Of a DNA stretch of 64,000 nt, positions 62,175 to 64,000 are shown one piece after another; the stretch's first letter is position 1; every line of letters starts with the position of its first letter. The translations under genes and the position numbers were made by a program. The notes beneath the pieces were generated by a model that saw only the letters and a program-made list of their open reading frames with translations, ran no database searches and was not told where the DNA came from. Source of the DNA: Gemmobacter megaterium (GTDB taxonomy: Bacteria; Pseudomonadota; Alphaproteobacteria; Rhodobacterales; Rhodobacteraceae); contig NZ_FTOT01000006.1 of assembly GCF_900156815.1 (NCBI RefSeq), positions 186,001 through 250,000 of the forward strand. Reading direction: 5' to 3'.

Positions 62175-63248
62175 GTGGGTTCGGGAAACCATGCTTATGC
62201 GGCCAATAGCTGCCATATGGGAACCGGCGCAGACCGCGCCGTTGTTGCGCTAGCGCCCCGCCGGGTTGCGGATGATCTGCAAGAGCGTCGCCGTCTGGCG
62301 GCACTGTTTGCCATGGATGTCCTGCAAAGCCCGCGCGAACCGCTGGTGCAAAAGCTGCTGCGCCTGGCGCGGCTGGAGTTCGGGACAACTGGCGCGGCCA
62401 TAGTTCTGATCGACCGTTCGACAGCCTATTTCCACACACGTATAGGAACCAATGCCCGCCGCTGTCGCCGCGACGGCTGGTTTTGCGACCTGACCATCGC
62501 GCGGCGCGAGCCGCTGATCGTGCAAGACACCTCGACCGACCCCCGCACGATCGGGGTTCCCGAAGTGGCCGGGGCACCAGGTGCGCGCAGCTATGCCGGT
62601 TTTCCCCTGATGACGCGGGACGGCCATGCGATTGGCACCCTTGCACTGTTTGCGCGCGAGCCGAATCGCATCGTAGAAGGGCGCGAGGAGATTGGCCGGC
62701 AACTGGCCTCGATCATCATGGAGGCGCTCGAACTGCACCGGCTTGCCTCGCGGGATCCGCTGACCGGGGTGATGAACCGCCGCGGCTTCATGGATCAGTA
62801 TGAACGAGAGCTGGCACGTAGCGAACGCGAACGCAGGCCGCTGTCGCTGGCGATGGTCGATATTGACCATTTCAAGATGATCAATGACACCTATGGCCAT
62901 GGGGTTGGTGACATCGTGCTGCGGCTGGTGGCCGGATCGCTGACGCCACAACTGGCCGAAGGGGCGACGGTCGGGCGCATCGGTGGTGAAGAATTCGCAA
63001 TCCTCCTGCCGGATCTGACCAATGACCAGGCAGTCCCCGTCATAGAGCAGGTCCGAAACACCATCGCAGGGCTGGTCGTCAATGAGGCGCCGGATCTGCG
63101 CATCACCGCCAGCTTCGGACTTGCCCAGTATGGGACCGAGGCGCGCACGGATGTCCAGTTGCTCGCGCTGGCCGATGCGGCCCTGTATCATTCCAAAGAG
63201 CATGGCCGGAATCGCCACACCCTGGCGCGCGATCTCGCCGCAGCCTAG
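62175..63248 (+). CDS. GAF-GGDEF diguanylate cyclase
   Basis: This 357-residue soluble protein has an N-terminal GAF-like domain (about 30-180, with GTTGAAIVLIDRS and PLMTRDGHAIGTLAL) and a C-terminal GGDEF domain (about 190-345). The catalytic motif is intact as GRIGGEEFAILLP, with DPLTGVMNRRGF and VDIDHFKMINDTYGHG upstream, so it should make c-di-GMP. The inhibitory RxxD I-site before GGEEF is absent, so product feedback is unlikely. The start is a GTG at 62175 with an AAGGGG site, or an ATG at 62217 without one. It follows the cellulose operon by 181 bp (which holds no gene, only a lone TATACT) and could activate BcsA. Confidence 0.87.
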   Translation: MGSGNHAYAANSCHMGTGADRAVVALAPRRVADDLQERRRLAALFAMDVLQSPREPLVQKLLRLARLEFGTTGAAIVLIDRSTAYFHTRIGTNARRCRRDGWFCDLTIARREPLIVQDTSTDPRTIGVPEVAGAPGARSYAGFPLMTRDGHAIGTLALFAREPNRIVEGREEIGRQLASIIMEALELHRLASRDPLTGVMNRRGFMDQYERELARSERERRPLSLAMVDIDHFKMINDTYGHGVGDIVLRLVAGSLTPQLAEGATVGRIGGEEFAILLPDLTNDQAVPVIEQVRNTIAGLVVNEAPDLRITASFGLAQYGTEARTDVQLLALADAALYHSKEHGRNRHTLARDLAAA

Positions 63249-63260
63249 GGGCAGGCCCGG

Positions 63261-63278
63261 CCATCCCGTCAGGGATGG
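63261..63278. terminator. Hairpin between GGDEF and receiver genes
   Basis: CCATCCC/GGGATGG with a GTCA loop starts 12 bp after the GGDEF stop and overlaps the 3' end of the minus-strand receiver gene. There is no T-run. Confidence 0.35.
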
Positions 63279-64000
63279 GGGCGCAATGCCTCGATGGTGC
63301 TGATCAGTTCCTGACGGCGGAACGGCTTGGCAATATGGGTGTCAAAGCCACCCATGATGTATTCGTCCAACTGATGTTTCAGCGCATTTGCCGTGACGGC
63401 CACGGCGGGAATATGCGGGCGGCCGAGCTGGTCTTCCTCGGCCCTGATCGCGCGCAACGCCGACAGCCCGTCCATGACCGGCATGGCAATGTCCAGCAAC
63501 AGCATGTCCAACTGCGCGGTTCGCCAGGTTTCCACGACTTGTGCCCCGTCGCTGACAGCCGTGATCGACGCGCCGGTATTCGCCAGCATTTCGCGGATAA
63601 CCATCAGGTTGGTGGGGCTGTCATCGGCGATCAACAGTTGCAAGCCGGAGAAAGGCGCATCGACAGCCTTGGCCCGCACCGCGCTTCGCCCAGTGTCTGA
63701 CGCATCGACGGTACCGAACGGCAGCGTGAGCTTTGCCGCGCCGGATGGCGTCTGGTCGATCAGGCCCTTCATCAACCCCACCAGTTCAATGGCGCGGACT
63801 GGCGGTGGTTGTACGCCCGATACCTCGACTGTCAGCGGGCGTTCCGGGCGACCGCTGAAGAACAGCCGGACATTTCCACTGGGGTCCGGGTTCGCCAGCA
63901 ACAGGTCAAGCACCTCGCGCAGGCGGAACGGGTCGCCCTTGCGGCGCCGACCGGCGCCCATGGCGATCGCCACCTCCAGATGGACGCCCCTGTCGCGCAG
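63269..64000 (-). CDS. Response-regulator receiver with degenerate kinase-like domain, 5' end outside window
   Basis: The frame is open to the right edge (243 codons visible). The N-terminal visible part resembles a worn-out histidine-kinase ATPase domain (GDPFRLREVLDLLLAN, like the GDPxRLxQxLxNLxxN of active kinases, but without the N-box Asn; AAKLTLPFG near its end). The C-terminal receiver (about residues 115-235) is complete: acidic pair in LLIADDSP, phosphoacceptor Asp in LLLDIAMPVMDGL, Thr in VAVTANAL and Lys in HIAKPF. It is probably the end of a hybrid sensor kinase or a pseudokinase-receiver. Convergent with the GGDEF gene. Confidence 0.8.
   Translation of the reverse strand: MRDRGVHLEVAIAMGAGRRRKGDPFRLREVLDLLLANPDPSGNVRLFFSGRPERPLTVEVSGVQPPPVRAIELVGLMKGLIDQTPSGAAKLTLPFGTVDASDTGRSAVRAKAVDAPFSGLQLLIADDSPTNLMVIREMLANTGASITAVSDGAQVVETWRTAQLDMLLLDIAMPVMDGLSALRAIRAEEDQLGRPHIPAVAVTANALKHQLDEYIMGGFDTHIAKPFRRQELISTIEALRPHP

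Overview
The window is a contiguous, GC-rich, densely coded stretch of chromosome from an alphaproteobacterium, most likely a member of the Rhodobacterales (Paracoccaceae/Roseobacteraceae type). Supporting this are the Mic60(mitofilin)-hemY block next to hemD and tsaD, an NAD-dependent fdsGBAD formate dehydrogenase, a bcsN-bcsA-bcsB-bcsZ cellulose operon, and a match to the alphaproteobacterial EcfG stress promoter. I see no rRNA, CRISPR array, insertion sequence, phage gene or plasmid origin. One tRNA gene, tRNA-Arg(UCU), is present. Both ends cut through genes.

Layout. 1-2450: end of a surface-polysaccharide locus (YjbH-type protein, sugar transferase, nucleotide-sugar epimerase/reductase), all on the minus strand. 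2594-23445: mostly housekeeping genes. These are an acetate kinase fused to a PduL-type phosphotransacylase, EVE and YCII proteins, tsaD, hemD, Mic60, hemY, tRNA-Arg, dapD, a LOG-family protein, trkH, truA, a small outer-membrane barrel, dapA, a Slt-type lytic transglycosylase, smpB, an aromatic/aspartate aminotransferase and a mercaptopyruvate sulfurtransferase. 23587-28965: an M20 amidohydrolase, mepA, a UMF1-type transporter and two PRC-barrel proteins, the larger one behind a strong EcfG-type promoter. 28966-29489: a hairpin-rich spacer and a perfect 90-bp tandem duplication of a gene end.

29402-39102 is a divergent catabolic locus. The minus arm encodes a three-part flavin/iron-sulfur amine dehydrogenase, an aldehyde dehydrogenase and a second DapA-family aldolase. 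The plus arm encodes an amino-acid ABC importer, a lysine-6-dehydrogenase-like enzyme and a LysR regulator. It looks like a complete uptake and oxidation route for an amino or imino acid, but its substrate cannot be read from the sequence. This is the best candidate for an undescribed pathway.

39259-44610 is the soluble formate dehydrogenase operon with an embedded DUF4287 gene and no adjacent fdsC. It abuts a monomeric sarcosine oxidase-like gene. 45964-50442 is a copper-handling cluster (SCO, PCuAC fusion, CopC-CopD fusion, YcnI, DUF2946-like) that probably supplies copper to periplasmic targets and cytochrome oxidase. 50526-64000 is a c-di-GMP and cellulose region: a 7TM hybrid-less histidine kinase, an EAL protein, bcsN-A-B-Z plus a TPR protein, a GAF-GGDEF protein, and the end of a receiver-containing kinase-like protein. 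The signalling enzymes on both sides of a PilZ-bearing cellulose synthase suggest local c-di-GMP control of cellulose output.
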